Origin: Fibrobacter sp.
Lineage (GTDB): Bacteria; Fibrobacterota; Fibrobacteria; Fibrobacterales; Fibrobacteraceae
DNA length: 64,000 nt
Assembly: GCA_024398935.1 (NCBI GenBank)
Contig: JAKSIH010000001.1
Span: 62,001 to 126,000, forward strand
Reading direction: 5' to 3'
Made by a program: the position numbers and the translations under genes
Part shown: one piece after another, positions 7,412-16,720 of the stretch
Position numbering within the stretch: position 1 is the first letter of the stretch
How the letters are laid out: every line of letters begins with the position of its first letter
Notes under the pieces: generated by a model
Told to the model about the DNA's origin: nothing
Databases searched by the model: none
The model's input: the letters and a program-made list of their open reading frames with translations, nothing else

Positions 7412-9529
7412 CTAATCTTTCTGGATCAGGAAGGGGGTAAGTCCGATAACGCCGGTCTTTCCCTTGCGGTCCGTATCCTGGGTGCGTTCCAACTCTTCCT
7501 GAATGATAATTCTGGACTTGTCGATACCCTTGTCCCTAATGTAGCGGAGGATGTTCTTCATTCGTCCCTTTGCAATCTTGTCTGTATCGTCGAAGTCATC
7601 ATCCACAATGCTTTGAATCTTGATTGCGATGGGGTACTCGCGCATGAAGGCGACTATGTCGTTTAAGGCTGTGTAGCTGGAGTTTAATAGGGTAGAATCC
7701 TTGTCCCTAAAGCGGATTCGGATAGCGATGTCGTTGAAATTGTACCTGCTGTTGATTGGACAGCCGACGCTATCGGTCTTTACGGTGGGGAGGGAATTGG
7801 GGCACTGGTCCATCCAGTCGTCAATGCCGTCTCCGTCACTGTCGATGGGACAGCCAAATTCATCAATGGGTGCTTCTTCCGGGGTATCGGGGCATTTGTC
7901 CTCTTCGTCGAAAACGCCATCCTTGTCCTGGTCTAGGCGGCAACCAGCTTCGTCCACTTTTACCCCTTCGGGAGTGTCTGCGCATTGGTCCTTGGAGTCG
8001 GGAACGCCGTCGTTGTCGCTATCGGCAGGGCAACCCCAGACATTAACCTTTTCATTGGGCTCCGATTCCGGGCAGCGGTCCAGCTCGTTGGGCACTCCAT
8101 CATGGTCAAAGTCCAGGGGGCAGCCGGATTCATCAATGGAGAAACCTTCGGGTGTCGCTGGGCACTGGTCTTTGTCGTTAGGAATTCCGTCGTGATCTTC
8201 GTCCAGGGGACAGCCTTCCTCGTTTACGGGTTCTCCCGGCTTGGAGCCTGGGCATAGATCATGGTTGTCATCAATGCCGTCGTTATCGGAGTCTAGAGTA
8301 CAGCCGTACTCATCGACTGCAACTCCCAGGGGCGTCTTGAGACAGTTGTCCTGGTAATCGTAAACGCCGTCCTTGTCCAGATCCAGGGGGCAGCCGTTGT
8401 AGTCCACTTCTAGGCCTCTCATGGTTCCAAGACACAGGTCCACAATGTTCAGCACGCCATCCTGGTCTTCGTCTACGGGACAGCCGCGGGAGTTTACGGC
8501 CATGCCCTGCGCCGTGTTCGGGCAGAGGTCCTTACGGTCGATTACGCCGTCGCCGTCAGAATCGCTCCAGCTGAAATCGATCATTTTGCTGACGGATACG
8601 CCGACACTGACATTGGGGGTGCCAGCAGTATTGAAGAACAGGTCGTGCTTTCCGGACTTCAGGGTTATGTACCTTCCCTTACGCTTGTCGTAATCTAGGA
8701 AGTAGTTCAGGCCCACGTCTCCGGAAATCGTCAGGAAGGTGTAGTTCGGTAAGTTCAGTCGGAGTGCCGGAGTCAGTCGCAGCGGATTCTTCATGATGTT
8801 TTGACCTACATGGTCTACGCGAAACGGGGTTTCTCCGGAGACTTCGGCAATGATGGTCAAGGACTGGATCGGCTGAAATTCTACGCCACCTCCCCAGAGG
8901 ATAAAATTTTTGCTGTTGTTGTAAACCTTCAATGCGCCGATATAGCCGTTGAAGGTCAGGTAATCATTTAGTTCCAGGGAGAGATGGAGGTTTACGTTGT
9001 ACGACAGGTATCGTGCGGTGTATGCATAGGCTTCCTTGTCGGAGTTAATGTACCAGCTGTGTCTAGGACGAAAGCCTCTTTCTTCGGAACCGGTAGGGAG
9101 AAAAATGGCCCCGGAGACACCGAAGAATAATTTTTCGTAGGTGTTGATGTACCACTTTGCGCGTAACTCGATGTCACCGAGGGCAAAGCCGTTCAGGGGT
9201 TCCGCGCTAGCCTTGCCGTCGTAGTGGGTGGGGATGCCTACACCAAATTCGATATTGTCCAGGGGCGCAAAACTTACGAAGAGGGCTTCGTCGTTGGATG
9301 GGGAGTTCTCGCTCAGTTCCTGGAGGATACCCTTGTGGTCGATATAGAATCCGCCAATGCTGAGTGGGGCCCCATCGCTTATCATGGTGAAGCTGCCGGA
9401 AAAGTAAAGCATTCCCTTGTCGATTGTCTTGGCGGAGGGTACTCTAATTCCGTGGGTAGACTGGACTAGGCCTACCTGAGCAAAGGCTATTGCCGCGGAA
9501 AAAAGCAAAACAATCGGGAAAATCTTCAT
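7412..9529 (-). CDS. Outer-membrane protein with TSP3 calcium repeats and a degenerate OmpA-like end
   Basis: 705 residues. Signal peptide 1-17 (ends AFA), a beta-rich domain up to ~320 that looks like a membrane barrel, then nine thrombospondin type-3 repeats (~322-595), each with a DxDxDG calcium motif and a CP pair, and a C-terminal domain (~598-705) placed like OmpA_C. OmpA_C binds peptidoglycan, but here the usual NxxLSxxRA motif reads DKIAKGRMKNI, so binding is doubtful. The layout resembles OprF/OmpA-type porin-anchors that join outer membrane to cell wall, with calcium stiffening the periplasmic stalk. It is the first gene of a minus-strand pair with slyD. Confidence 0.85.
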   Translation of the reverse strand: MKIFPIVLLFSAAIAFAQVGLVQSTHGIRVPSAKTIDKGMLYFSGSFTMISDGAPLSIGGFYIDHKGILQELSENSPSNDEALFVSFAPLDNIEFGVGIPTHYDGKASAEPLNGFALGDIELRAKWYINTYEKLFFGVSGAIFLPTGSEERGFRPRHSWYINSDKEAYAYTARYLSYNVNLHLSLELNDYLTFNGYIGALKVYNNSKNFILWGGGVEFQPIQSLTIIAEVSGETPFRVDHVGQNIMKNPLRLTPALRLNLPNYTFLTISGDVGLNYFLDYDKRKGRYITLKSGKHDLFFNTAGTPNVSVGVSVSKMIDFSWSDSDGDGVIDRKDLCPNTAQGMAVNSRGCPVDEDQDGVLNIVDLCLGTMRGLEVDYNGCPLDLDKDGVYDYQDNCLKTPLGVAVDEYGCTLDSDNDGIDDNHDLCPGSKPGEPVNEEGCPLDEDHDGIPNDKDQCPATPEGFSIDESGCPLDFDHDGVPNELDRCPESEPNEKVNVWGCPADSDNDGVPDSKDQCADTPEGVKVDEAGCRLDQDKDGVFDEEDKCPDTPEEAPIDEFGCPIDSDGDGIDDWMDQCPNSLPTVKTDSVGCPINSRYNFNDIAIRIRFRDKDSTLLNSSYTALNDIVAFMREYPIAIKIQSIVDDDFDDTDKIAKGRMKNILRYIRDKGIDKSRIIIQEELERTQDTDRKGKTGVIGLTPFLIQKD

Positions 9530-9569
9530 AAAACTATGTTGAAATTATAAAAAAATGTAGTTCATCCTA

Positions 9570-9597
9570 TTGGCAAAGGGGAAATAGTGTGTATATT
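9570..9597 (+). promoter_or_regulatory. Sigma-70-type promoter for the small ORF-transglycosylase unit
   Basis: TTGGCA (9570-9575), 16-base spacer, TATATT (9592-9597). Transcription would begin near 9604, about 15 bases before the ATG at 9620. Confidence 0.55.
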
Positions 9598-9619
9598 TCA
9601 CTCCGAGTTGTACGAAAAT

Positions 9620-9754
9620 ATGAAACAGTATCCGTCCTGGCATAGAAAGTCGCAGACCTCCTACAAGGTTAACCGAGTGGTCATCATTTTGCAAATGCTG
9701 GCTTCTCTTGCTCTTTGTGGTGTTATCCTGTATGGTCTTGCGCGTATTTACTAG
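9620..9754 (+). CDS. 44-residue single-pass membrane protein
   Basis: ATG at 9620 to TAG at 9754. The first ~16 residues are basic and polar (MKQYPSWHRKSQTSYKVNR), followed by one hydrophobic helix of ~22 residues (VVIILQMLASLALCGVILYG) and a short end. It is too short for standard ORF cut-offs, but a good promoter lies directly upstream and two genes follow closely in the same direction. No family is recognised. A leader region without translation is the alternative. Confidence 0.45.
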   Translation: MKQYPSWHRKSQTSYKVNRVVIILQMLASLALCGVILYGLARIY

Positions 9755-9771
9755 CGATAGGGGTTGATTTT

Positions 9772-9975
9772 ATGGCCTTTGCTTATCACTGTGGTCGCCG
9801 TCCCAAGAACGATGGCTTTGACAGTTCTATTCCCTTTCCCAACGAGGAAGAGGAAGTAGAGGAAATCGAAGAAGAAGAGGAAGTGGACGAAGAAGTTGAT
9901 TTTGACCAGCAATCCTTTAAAACTGGCGAACGTCTCTGGTCTGATTACGCAGAGGACTTGGATTACGACCAGTGA
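9772..9975 (+). CDS. 67-residue acidic protein of unknown function
   Basis: ATG at 9772 chosen over an upstream TTG/GTG read-through of the same frame, since GGGG lies 8-11 bases before it. The middle is a long Glu/Asp block (EEEEVEEIEEEEEVDEEVD), the ends are mixed. The stop codon overlaps the GTG start of the next gene by four bases, so translation is probably coupled. Function unknown; the acidic block suggests binding of a basic partner or metal. Confidence 0.55.
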   Translation: MAFAYHCGRRPKNDGFDSSIPFPNEEEEVEEIEEEEEVDEEVDFDQQSFKTGERLWSDYAEDLDYDQ

Positions 9976-12521
9976 TCCGTAGGTTTTCGATAATTTTTCT
10001 GACGCTGGTAAATCTGGCGTTGGTCCTTACTGGCTGTGCGTCTGGGCAAAATGTCAAGACGCCTGATCCTGTTGTCCAGAAATCCATACCGGCAGTAGAA
10101 CAGTCTGCTCCTGCAGAGGTGGTCCTTAAGGATTCCTTGGTTGCGGTCAATGCTGAAAAAAATGAGAATTCGGTTCCTGCAGAGCCCGCTCCCGAGGAAA
10201 TCTTCCCGGAGGATACCGTAAAGATCCTTGCTTCCTGGCAAAGTTTCTGCTACGCCTTGCAGGCCATGGAAGACTTGGAATGGAAGGTGGCAAAGCGCTA
10301 CCTGGATAAGGCCTCCCACCAGCTCGTTGCCGAGAAAAATTCTGGTTCGGGAACGGATTCCCTCTATATGGCGGAAATGCCTCTGATGATTGCGAGCGCC
10401 ATGGAGGAAGTGAAGCCGAATCTTGCCAATGCGAACAAGGATGAGTCCAGATTGGATGATGAGGACGAAACTCCGGCAGATAGCGCTACGATGGAAAAAA
10501 TGGAAATGTTCCTGGATACGCTGGATGTTTCCCAGTTCTCCTTACCTATTGAATTCAATGAGCGCGTGGTTCAGGAAATTTATTACCTGACGGGGGCCGC
10601 CAAGGGCTTTATTTCCGGCTCCCTGAATCGTAAGACCGCTTTTGATTCCCTGATTTATGCAAAGCTTGAAGAAGCCAAGATGCCCAAGGATTTGATTTAT
10701 CTTTCCCTGGTGGAATCTGGCTTTAAGGTCCGTGCCTATAGCCCGGCCCAGGCATCCGGGCTTTGGCAGTTTATTCCGGAAACAGGTAGGCGTTACGGGG
10801 TGGACGTGGACCTGTGGTTGGACCAGCGTCGTAATCCGGAAATGGCGACAGAAGCCGCCCTTAAGTACCTGAAGGATCTCTATGGCTATTTTGGTGACTG
10901 GCAGCTGGCCATGGCCGCCTACAACTGTGGCGAAGGTCGTGTCCGCCGGTTGATCAAGGAACTGAAGGCCGATACGACCCGCGATACTTCCAAGGCAATT
11001 ACTTACTGGGATCTGCCCTTGCCTACGGAGACCATGCACTATGTGCCGCGTATTCTTGCGGCCATGGTTATCGGTCATTATCCGGAACAGTACGATATCG
11101 CGGTGAAACCTCAGCCCTCCGTACCCTATGATACGGTTACGGTATATGATTCTTTCTCCCTGGACGATATAGCGAAGGTTCTTAAGGTAAAGCCCGATGT
11201 AATGAGCAACCTGAACGCGGAGCTGATCAAGGGCTTTACACCTCCGAACAGGGAATCCTACGTTCTTCGTGTTCCCGTAGGCAAGCGCGACATGCTGGTC
11301 AAGAATTACGACAAGCTGGAAAAGAACGATTTCTCCGGCTGGGTCCACCACAAGGTTAAGCGCGGCGAGAACCTCGGGAAGATCGCCAAGTCCTACGGCA
11401 TCAAGGTTTCCGATGTCCAGATGGCAAATGCCATGAGGGATATGAAGGTCCGAGTAGGGCAGACTTTGCTGATTCCTATCCGTGTCGCCAAGGAAGTAAA
11501 GGAAACAAAGAACATCGATGCGAAGAAGGTTGGCAAGGGAAAGACCTACACCGTGAAGCTGGGTGATAATCTTTCTACTATCGCCCGCAAGTTTAACGTG
11601 GCCCAGGAAAATATCCGTATCTGGAACAACATGGATGTCTCTTCCATGGTGACTGTTGGCGACGTGATCTTTGTCTCCAAGCCCGAATTGAAGCCCGATG
11701 CCGGAGACAAGAAGAAGCTTCCGTCCTTGCTCAAGAACCGAAAGTATGTAATCCTGTCCGGCGATACCTATGCCTCGATTGCGGAAGCCTTTGATATGCC
11801 CGTCGGGCTCCTGCTCCTTGCAAACAAGGGCTACACCAGACGTCTCTCTGTCGGCGATACGATCTATGTACCCAAGTACGTGAAAAAACTTCCCCAGGCT
11901 CCTGCACAGCCGGTTGTCATTCCCGAAGGCGCTCCCGCCAAGACGGACAGACAGCTTGCTGGCAAGGTTGAACCGGTATCCAAGGACGACAAGAAGGCTC
12001 CCAAGGTCAAGGCAAACGAAAAACTGTCTGTCTATACAGTGGAATCCGGTGATAACCTGGGCTACATTTCCATGCTGTTCGGCATGACGGTCGCCCGTAT
12101 CCAGGAACTGAACAAGATGGGAAGTTCCACAAACATCTATGTGGGCCAGAAGCTTTATGTCATCGGCGACAAGCAGGATGTTCCTGTAAAGAGTGACAAG
12201 AAGAAAGACGACAAGAAGACTTCTGAAAAGGACAAGAAGGACTCCAAGTCGGACAAGGACAAGAAGAAGGACGACAAGAAGGCTTCTGAAAAGGATAAGA
12301 AGGATTCCAAGTCGGCCAACGACAAGAAGACCGATAACAAGAACGACAAGAAATCCGATTCTAAGTCTGCAGGGTCTTTCAGACAGCATACGGTAAAGAA
12401 AGGCGAAAGCCTGTGGGATATATCCCGCCAGTACAAGGTCTCCATTGAAGATATCGTGAAGTGGAATGGCCTCTCCGATACAAAGATCAAGGAAGGCGTG
12501 ACCCTAAAGATCAAGAAGTAA
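9972..12521 (+). CDS. Lipoprotein lytic transglycosylase with five LysM domains (MltD-like)
   Basis: 849 residues from a GTG overlapping the preceding stop. Lipobox LTGC (~residues 17-20) places it in the envelope. Residues ~215-350 are an SLT domain: SLVESGF carries the catalytic glutamate, followed by SGLWQFIPETGRRYG and AMAAYNCGEGRV. It should cleave the glycan strands of peptidoglycan, leaving 1,6-anhydro ends. Five LysM repeats follow (starting near 455, 515, 585, 675 and 800), one with each typical V/YTVxxGD pattern. A Lys/Asp/Ser linker with an internal duplication separates LysM 4 and 5. E. coli MltD has fewer LysM units, so this one is extended. A terminator follows. Confidence 0.93.
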   Translation: MIRRFSIIFLTLVNLALVLTGCASGQNVKTPDPVVQKSIPAVEQSAPAEVVLKDSLVAVNAEKNENSVPAEPAPEEIFPEDTVKILASWQSFCYALQAMEDLEWKVAKRYLDKASHQLVAEKNSGSGTDSLYMAEMPLMIASAMEEVKPNLANANKDESRLDDEDETPADSATMEKMEMFLDTLDVSQFSLPIEFNERVVQEIYYLTGAAKGFISGSLNRKTAFDSLIYAKLEEAKMPKDLIYLSLVESGFKVRAYSPAQASGLWQFIPETGRRYGVDVDLWLDQRRNPEMATEAALKYLKDLYGYFGDWQLAMAAYNCGEGRVRRLIKELKADTTRDTSKAITYWDLPLPTETMHYVPRILAAMVIGHYPEQYDIAVKPQPSVPYDTVTVYDSFSLDDIAKVLKVKPDVMSNLNAELIKGFTPPNRESYVLRVPVGKRDMLVKNYDKLEKNDFSGWVHHKVKRGENLGKIAKSYGIKVSDVQMANAMRDMKVRVGQTLLIPIRVAKEVKETKNIDAKKVGKGKTYTVKLGDNLSTIARKFNVAQENIRIWNNMDVSSMVTVGDVIFVSKPELKPDAGDKKKLPSLLKNRKYVILSGDTYASIAEAFDMPVGLLLLANKGYTRRLSVGDTIYVPKYVKKLPQAPAQPVVIPEGAPAKTDRQLAGKVEPVSKDDKKAPKVKANEKLSVYTVESGDNLGYISMLFGMTVARIQELNKMGSSTNIYVGQKLYVIGDKQDVPVKSDKKKDDKKTSEKDKKDSKSDKDKKKDDKKASEKDKKDSKSANDKKTDNKNDKKSDSKSAGSFRQHTVKKGESLWDISRQYKVSIEDIVKWNGLSDTKIKEGVTLKIKK

Positions 12522-12545
12522 AAATCCTGAGACAGCCCAAAGAAA

Positions 12546-12580
12546 AGGCCTCCGATTTCAGTCGGAGGCTCCTTTTTTTT
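12546..12580 (+). terminator. Rho-independent terminator
   Basis: Perfect 8-base stem GCCTCCGA/TCGGAGGC, loop TTTCAG, T8 run, after the transglycosylase. Confidence 0.85.
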
Positions 12581-12617
12581 GCTTTGTGTTCCGGCGAAAT
12601 CGCCTTAAGCCGATGGC

Positions 12618-13388
12618 TTAGAACAGGGTAATGCCAATGGAAACATAGGGCTGGAAGTAGGTGTCGAAGTCCAGCATGAATTCATCGCCATCCTTGGTCT
12701 CGGAAATTTTTCTTTCGAAGTAGGTGTGGAAATATTCATGGGAATTGCGGAAGCCTGCGGAGAGGAACGCTCCGTGCCATGCGGTTCGGATACCTGCGCC
12801 ATAGGCATAACCGTAAACTACGGGAGACAGGAACTTGGTGTCGTCGGAGAAGAAGGTCTTTCCAAAGACGGCTCCGCCAAAGGCGTAAAGTTTCAACATG
12901 AACTGGTACTCGTAGCTTTCAACTAGGGGAAGTGCTACATCAAAGCCCAGCTGGAACAGGGCCGTGTGCACCTGATGGCGTCCATCGATATCCGTGGAAT
13001 CCAGCGGGGAGTCAAAGAAGTCCTCGATGAACTCTGCCAGGTCGTCGTAGGCTCCCTTGCGGTCCCTGGGATGATGGCTGATGCCCAGGTACTGGTAACC
13101 TGCCATCAGGTAGATGTCGAACCATTCAGTCAGCGGTAGACTTCCGGAGGCGCCATAGATGTAGGAATTGTCTATGGATATGTTATAACTCTTTTCGTGA
13201 ACCTTGTAGACATAGTTCACATTGCTCATCTTGATGTTGTTGATTTCAACATAGGGGCCGAATGAACCGCGGTCTTCGTAGACGTTGTGTTCGCTGTTTG
13301 AGGATGCTGCCATGGAGGTGTCGATTACAACTCGGTCGGCAAAAGATAGGGTTGCTGCGGCAATTGTGATAAAAATGATATTTTTCAT
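12618..13388 (-). CDS. Secreted beta-barrel-like protein, unknown function
   Basis: 256 residues from the ATG of MKNIIFITIAAATLSFA, a clear signal peptide; a TTG two codons upstream is less likely. The mature part has alternating aromatic/polar strands with repeated glycine-tyrosine pairs (YLMAGYQYLG, YGYAYGAGIR) and ends in ...VSIGITLF, a good outer-membrane barrel terminal strand. I do not recognise a named family. It points towards the transglycosylase unit and away from the ankyrin gene, sharing a 106-base divergent promoter gap. Confidence 0.75.
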   Translation of the reverse strand: MKNIIFITIAAATLSFADRVVIDTSMAASSNSEHNVYEDRGSFGPYVEINNIKMSNVNYVYKVHEKSYNISIDNSYIYGASGSLPLTEWFDIYLMAGYQYLGISHHPRDRKGAYDDLAEFIEDFFDSPLDSTDIDGRHQVHTALFQLGFDVALPLVESYEYQFMLKLYAFGGAVFGKTFFSDDTKFLSPVVYGYAYGAGIRTAWHGAFLSAGFRNSHEYFHTYFERKISETKDGDEFMLDFDTYFQPYVSIGITLF

Positions 13389-13494
13389 GTGCAAAAAAAT
13401 AAATAATTCTATGTAAATCGTTTTTTTTCGTGAAAAAAAAACGAAAAAAGAGTATCTTTAGGGGCATAAAAGTTCAAATAATGGAGTTTTTCTC

Positions 13495-14238
13495 ATGAAG
13501 AAAAAGTTTTTGATGTTGTGCGCCGCCGCCGGCCTGATGTTTTCCATGACCGCTTGCGATGACACCGTGGATCTGAACGACCCGTCTTCTGTCCGTAAGG
13601 AACTGACCAAGAAGGGCATCAACTTTAGCCCCAACCAGTTCGTGAAGCTGGCTGCCGCAGGTGATACAGCCAATCTGACCCTTATGATTAAGGCTACCAT
13701 GGATGTGAACGTTGCCGACGACAATGGCAACAACGCCGTGGCAATTGCAGCAAACAAGGGCGACATGAATACCCTGAAGTATCTCTTTGCAAATGGTGCA
13801 ACCGCAAATGTCCGCAATGGCCGTGGCGAAACCGTTCTGGAAAATGCAGTTTCCATGGGCAACAAGGATGTGGTAAACTACCTGATCGAACAGCTGAAGA
13901 AGGAAAATGCCGATCCTCAGGCAATGTCTCCTGCAGTTCACTTTGCCGCAAAGTCCGGCAAGGCTGACATGCTGGAAGTTCTTGCCAGTGCAGGCGCTCC
14001 TCTGGAACAGATGGCTTCCGATGGCTATATGCCGATTCACTGGACCGCCAAGGAAGGTAACTATGACGCCCTGGTGGTTCTCATCAAGCATGGCGTAAAT
14101 GTGAATGCTCCCTGCCAGGAAGGCTACAATGCTCTGGACTGGGCCGATAACGCTGGCTGGACCCGCCTGATCAAGGAACTGAAGAAGGCTGGTGCAAAGG
14201 TCACTCCCAAGTACCTGAAGGACAAGAAGAGAAAATAG
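13495..14238 (+). CDS. Ankyrin-repeat lipoprotein
   Basis: 247 residues. Signal peptide with lipobox MTAC (~18-21), then about five ankyrin repeats between ~45 and 235, with recognisable pieces such as GNNAVAIAANKGDMNTLKYL and GYMPIHWTAKEGNYDALVVL and the NVNAP turn. Ankyrin arrays bind other proteins; periplasmic bacterial examples often protect against or restrain a partner enzyme, but no partner is next to it. TGGAG sits about nine bases before the ATG. The gene is divergently arranged to the barrel protein and closed by its own terminator, so it is monocistronic. Confidence 0.88.
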   Translation: MKKKFLMLCAAAGLMFSMTACDDTVDLNDPSSVRKELTKKGINFSPNQFVKLAAAGDTANLTLMIKATMDVNVADDNGNNAVAIAANKGDMNTLKYLFANGATANVRNGRGETVLENAVSMGNKDVVNYLIEQLKKENADPQAMSPAVHFAAKSGKADMLEVLASAGAPLEQMASDGYMPIHWTAKEGNYDALVVLIKHGVNVNAPCQEGYNALDWADNAGWTRLIKELKKAGAKVTPKYLKDKKRK

Positions 14239-14278
14239 TTTGCCTTCGCCTGTACGGCGCATTAAGTTCTCTAAGGAG

Positions 14279-14312
14279 ACTCCCTGCAGTTCAACCTGCG
14301 GGGAGTTTTTTT
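14279..14312 (+). terminator. Rho-independent terminator
   Basis: Eleven-base stem ACTCCCTGCAG/CTGCGGGGAGT, six-base loop, T7 run, after the ankyrin gene. Confidence 0.85.
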
Positions 14313-14425
14313 GTTCGCGGCACATTGCCGGATCTTTTTTGAAAAAACGGCAAAATATGGAAAAACCGCCTTTTTTTTGAAGGATTTATGGGCTTTGCCT
14401 TTTGGTTCTTTGTATTTTTTACCTT

Positions 14426-15217
14426 ATGAAATTTTCCCTTTTGATGAAGATCTTTCTTTGTTTGAGCCTGACGGGTGCGTTTGCCTTTGGTCAGGAAACG
14501 GTGGAAAGCGTTCGTCGCCAGATCAAGGCGGTGGAAGCGGAAACCGCTCGTGAAAAATCCATGCACGATGCCGAAAAGAAACGCCATGCCGAGTTTATCG
14601 AGGTTGGGCGTAAGAAAGTGCAGGCTCTGTCTGCTCAGAACAAGAGCCTGAAGGCGGAAATCGATTCCCTGAAGGCTGAAATCAAGAACCTTGCGGATGC
14701 CCGCCAGAAGGCCGCCGGAACCGTGCGCTGGTATGAAAACCGTAAGACCAAGTATAACGAGTCCCTGGCGAAGGTTATCGATTCCCTAGTTCCCGTCTTT
14801 GAAGCGGACTTCCCCTACAGGAACGAAGAGGTGGTGAATAGCGTCAAGGAAATCGCGAACCAGCTTCACAAGAATCTTATTGAAGCGGATGATGGTCTGA
14901 ACCGCACCCTTGAAGTTTTCTATGACCGTATCCGTCTGGGATACACCACCGAAGTGTGGAAAGGTTTCCTGCAGGTGGGTAACCGCAATGTTGCCGGGAC
15001 ATACCTCCGCTACGGCGCCGTGTCCTCCATTTTCGTAAGCAACGACGGTAACGACGTGCTGTGGCTTTCCAAGACGGAAAACGGCTATGTCTGGAATAAT
15101 GTTTCCGACGACCTTGCCATGAGAACTGCCTTGAAAGATGTCGTAAAGGTGGCGGAAGGAAAGACTGCTCCAAAACTGGTGACAATTCCTGTGGTCCTTC
15201 CCAAGGAGGCTAAGTAA
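14426..15217 (+). CDS. DUF3450 periplasmic coiled-coil protein of the TonB2-type system
   Basis: 263 residues from the ATG of MKFSLLMKIF; in-frame TTG upstream is ignored. A signal peptide ends near AFAFG. Residues ~25-105 form a long coiled coil, followed by a globular half with RLGYTTEVW and YLRYGAVSS, the look of DUF3450. In Vibrio and Shewanella this family is the first gene of TonB2 clusters (DUF3450-TtpC-ExbB-ExbD-TonB-TPR), and the same order follows here. It likely assists the energy-transducing complex in the periplasm. Its stop overlaps the next start by one base. Confidence 0.85.
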   Translation: MKFSLLMKIFLCLSLTGAFAFGQETVESVRRQIKAVEAETAREKSMHDAEKKRHAEFIEVGRKKVQALSAQNKSLKAEIDSLKAEIKNLADARQKAAGTVRWYENRKTKYNESLAKVIDSLVPVFEADFPYRNEEVVNSVKEIANQLHKNLIEADDGLNRTLEVFYDRIRLGYTTEVWKGFLQVGNRNVAGTYLRYGAVSSIFVSNDGNDVLWLSKTENGYVWNNVSDDLAMRTALKDVVKVAEGKTAPKLVTIPVVLPKEAK

Positions 15218-16719
15218 TGAAGTTCCTTAACCTTCGTAAGTGGATTCTCCCTGTGGCTGTTGCCGCAGTTCTCTGTGTGGCGCCTTCTTTTGCGCAGAAG
15301 GGCGAAACCATTGACGCCGTAAAGCAGCGTGCAGAACTGAACAGTGCCAAGGCAGACCTTGAAGAGGCTCGCAAGAAAAGGGACATGGCTGTGGCCGCCC
15401 GCTGGAAGGACCGTGAAACCGCCAACCAGGAACGAGAGCTCTTTAACGAGAAGTATCAGGAAAACAAGGAAAAGGTGGATGTTCTCATGTCCGAGCGGGC
15501 CCGTCTCTTTGAAGATGTCCGCGTGGCTCGAGAAGACCTTGCCCAGGTGAAACTCCAGGCTGAGAAGGCCCGTGCGGAATACCTTTCCCTGGCTGCCGGT
15601 CCGGAACGCCTGGAAACCCTTTCCAAGTTCCAGGAACAAGGTGTTCCCTTTAAGATTGCAGAACGCGTGGAATCCCAGAACAAGGTCAAGAAGGAAATGG
15701 GCCTTTACCGCGACGATCCGGTGCGTATCGCAAAGTCTATCCTGAAGGTGGCTCGCGAGGAAATGGAATTTACCCGCGAAATCCAGATGGAACAGGCCGA
15801 ACTGATGTTTGGCAGTTCCGTTGCCCAGGGATGGCGGCTTCGCATGGGAGGCCTTTATGCCATGCAGATGGCGAACTCTGCCATGGATTCCCTGGGAAAC
15901 CGTCCCAGCGCCCTGATGCTTCCTGTGGCTGGCGAGAAGAAGCGTGTCTTTAGCTGGCAGGAAAACCTGACTCCCGAGACCAAGACCGAGATATCGAAGA
16001 CTTTCGAAAGTGTCAAGGATTCCGCCTATTCCATGGTTCCCGTGGATGTACTCTTGAGTACAGAACTTTCCAGTGAACTTGCCAATCACCAGGAAACCAC
16101 CTGGAAGGATGAACTGGAAACCTTCTTCAGGAATGGCGGTATTTTGATGTATCCCATCGTGACCATCTTCGGTCTGGGTTTACTGATCGTTCTGGTGAAG
16201 TTGCTGTGGATCTTTATTCGTGGTTTTGGCGGCTTTGGAGCCTACAGAACCCTGAAGGCTTTGGCCAAGGGCGATGTGGAACTGGCCAGGACTCATGTGG
16301 TTAAGGCTCATGGCGCTGTAGGCAAGGTGCTGAAGACCGTTCTCACGAAGGAATATGGTGGGCGTGCTGCTGCAGAAAAGGCTCTTGAAGGTGTTTTCTC
16401 CACAGAAATTCCCCGCATTGAATCTGGCCTGACCTGGGTTTCCGTATTCGCGGCAACGGCTCCGCTTTTGGGACTTTTGGGAACGGTGATGGGTATGATC
16501 GAATTGTTCGACGTCATTACCATGCACGGAACATCCGATCCCAAGCTTCTGGCGGGAGGCATCTCCATTGCCCTTGTGACGACGGAAGCGGGCCTTATTG
16601 TTGCAATTCCTCTGCAGCTGCTCCACACCTTCCTTGCTAATCGTGCAGACGCTCTCCGCGGCCGTATGGAAAAGGCGGGGCTTGCTGTTCTGAACGCCTT
16701 GTGGATTAAGGAAAAATAA
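15217..16719 (+). CDS. TtpC-like MotA/TolQ/ExbB protein with long periplasmic N-terminus
   Basis: 500 residues. Signal peptide (ends SFA near residue 26), charged coiled coil ~30-130, an ordered periplasmic segment, then a membrane half from ~305 with three hydrophobic helices. APLLGLLGTVMGMIELF and the following LLAGGISIALVTTEAGL are the MotA/TolQ/ExbB proton-channel signature. TtpC of Vibrio has exactly this extended form and is needed for TonB2-dependent uptake. It sits between DUF3450 and the ordinary ExbB with one-base spacings, so the stoichiometry of the complex is probably translationally tuned. Confidence 0.88.
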   Translation: MKFLNLRKWILPVAVAAVLCVAPSFAQKGETIDAVKQRAELNSAKADLEEARKKRDMAVAARWKDRETANQERELFNEKYQENKEKVDVLMSERARLFEDVRVAREDLAQVKLQAEKARAEYLSLAAGPERLETLSKFQEQGVPFKIAERVESQNKVKKEMGLYRDDPVRIAKSILKVAREEMEFTREIQMEQAELMFGSSVAQGWRLRMGGLYAMQMANSAMDSLGNRPSALMLPVAGEKKRVFSWQENLTPETKTEISKTFESVKDSAYSMVPVDVLLSTELSSELANHQETTWKDELETFFRNGGILMYPIVTIFGLGLLIVLVKLLWIFIRGFGGFGAYRTLKALAKGDVELARTHVVKAHGAVGKVLKTVLTKEYGGRAAAEKALEGVFSTEIPRIESGLTWVSVFAATAPLLGLLGTVMGMIELFDVITMHGTSDPKLLAGGISIALVTTEAGLIVAIPLQLLHTFLANRADALRGRMEKAGLAVLNALWIKEK

Positions 16720-16720
16720 T

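Noticed and set aside
10542..12389. 615-codon antisense frame under the transglycosylase
   Set aside because: Mirror of the lysine/LysM coding sequence; Leu/Val-rich translation without coherent domains.
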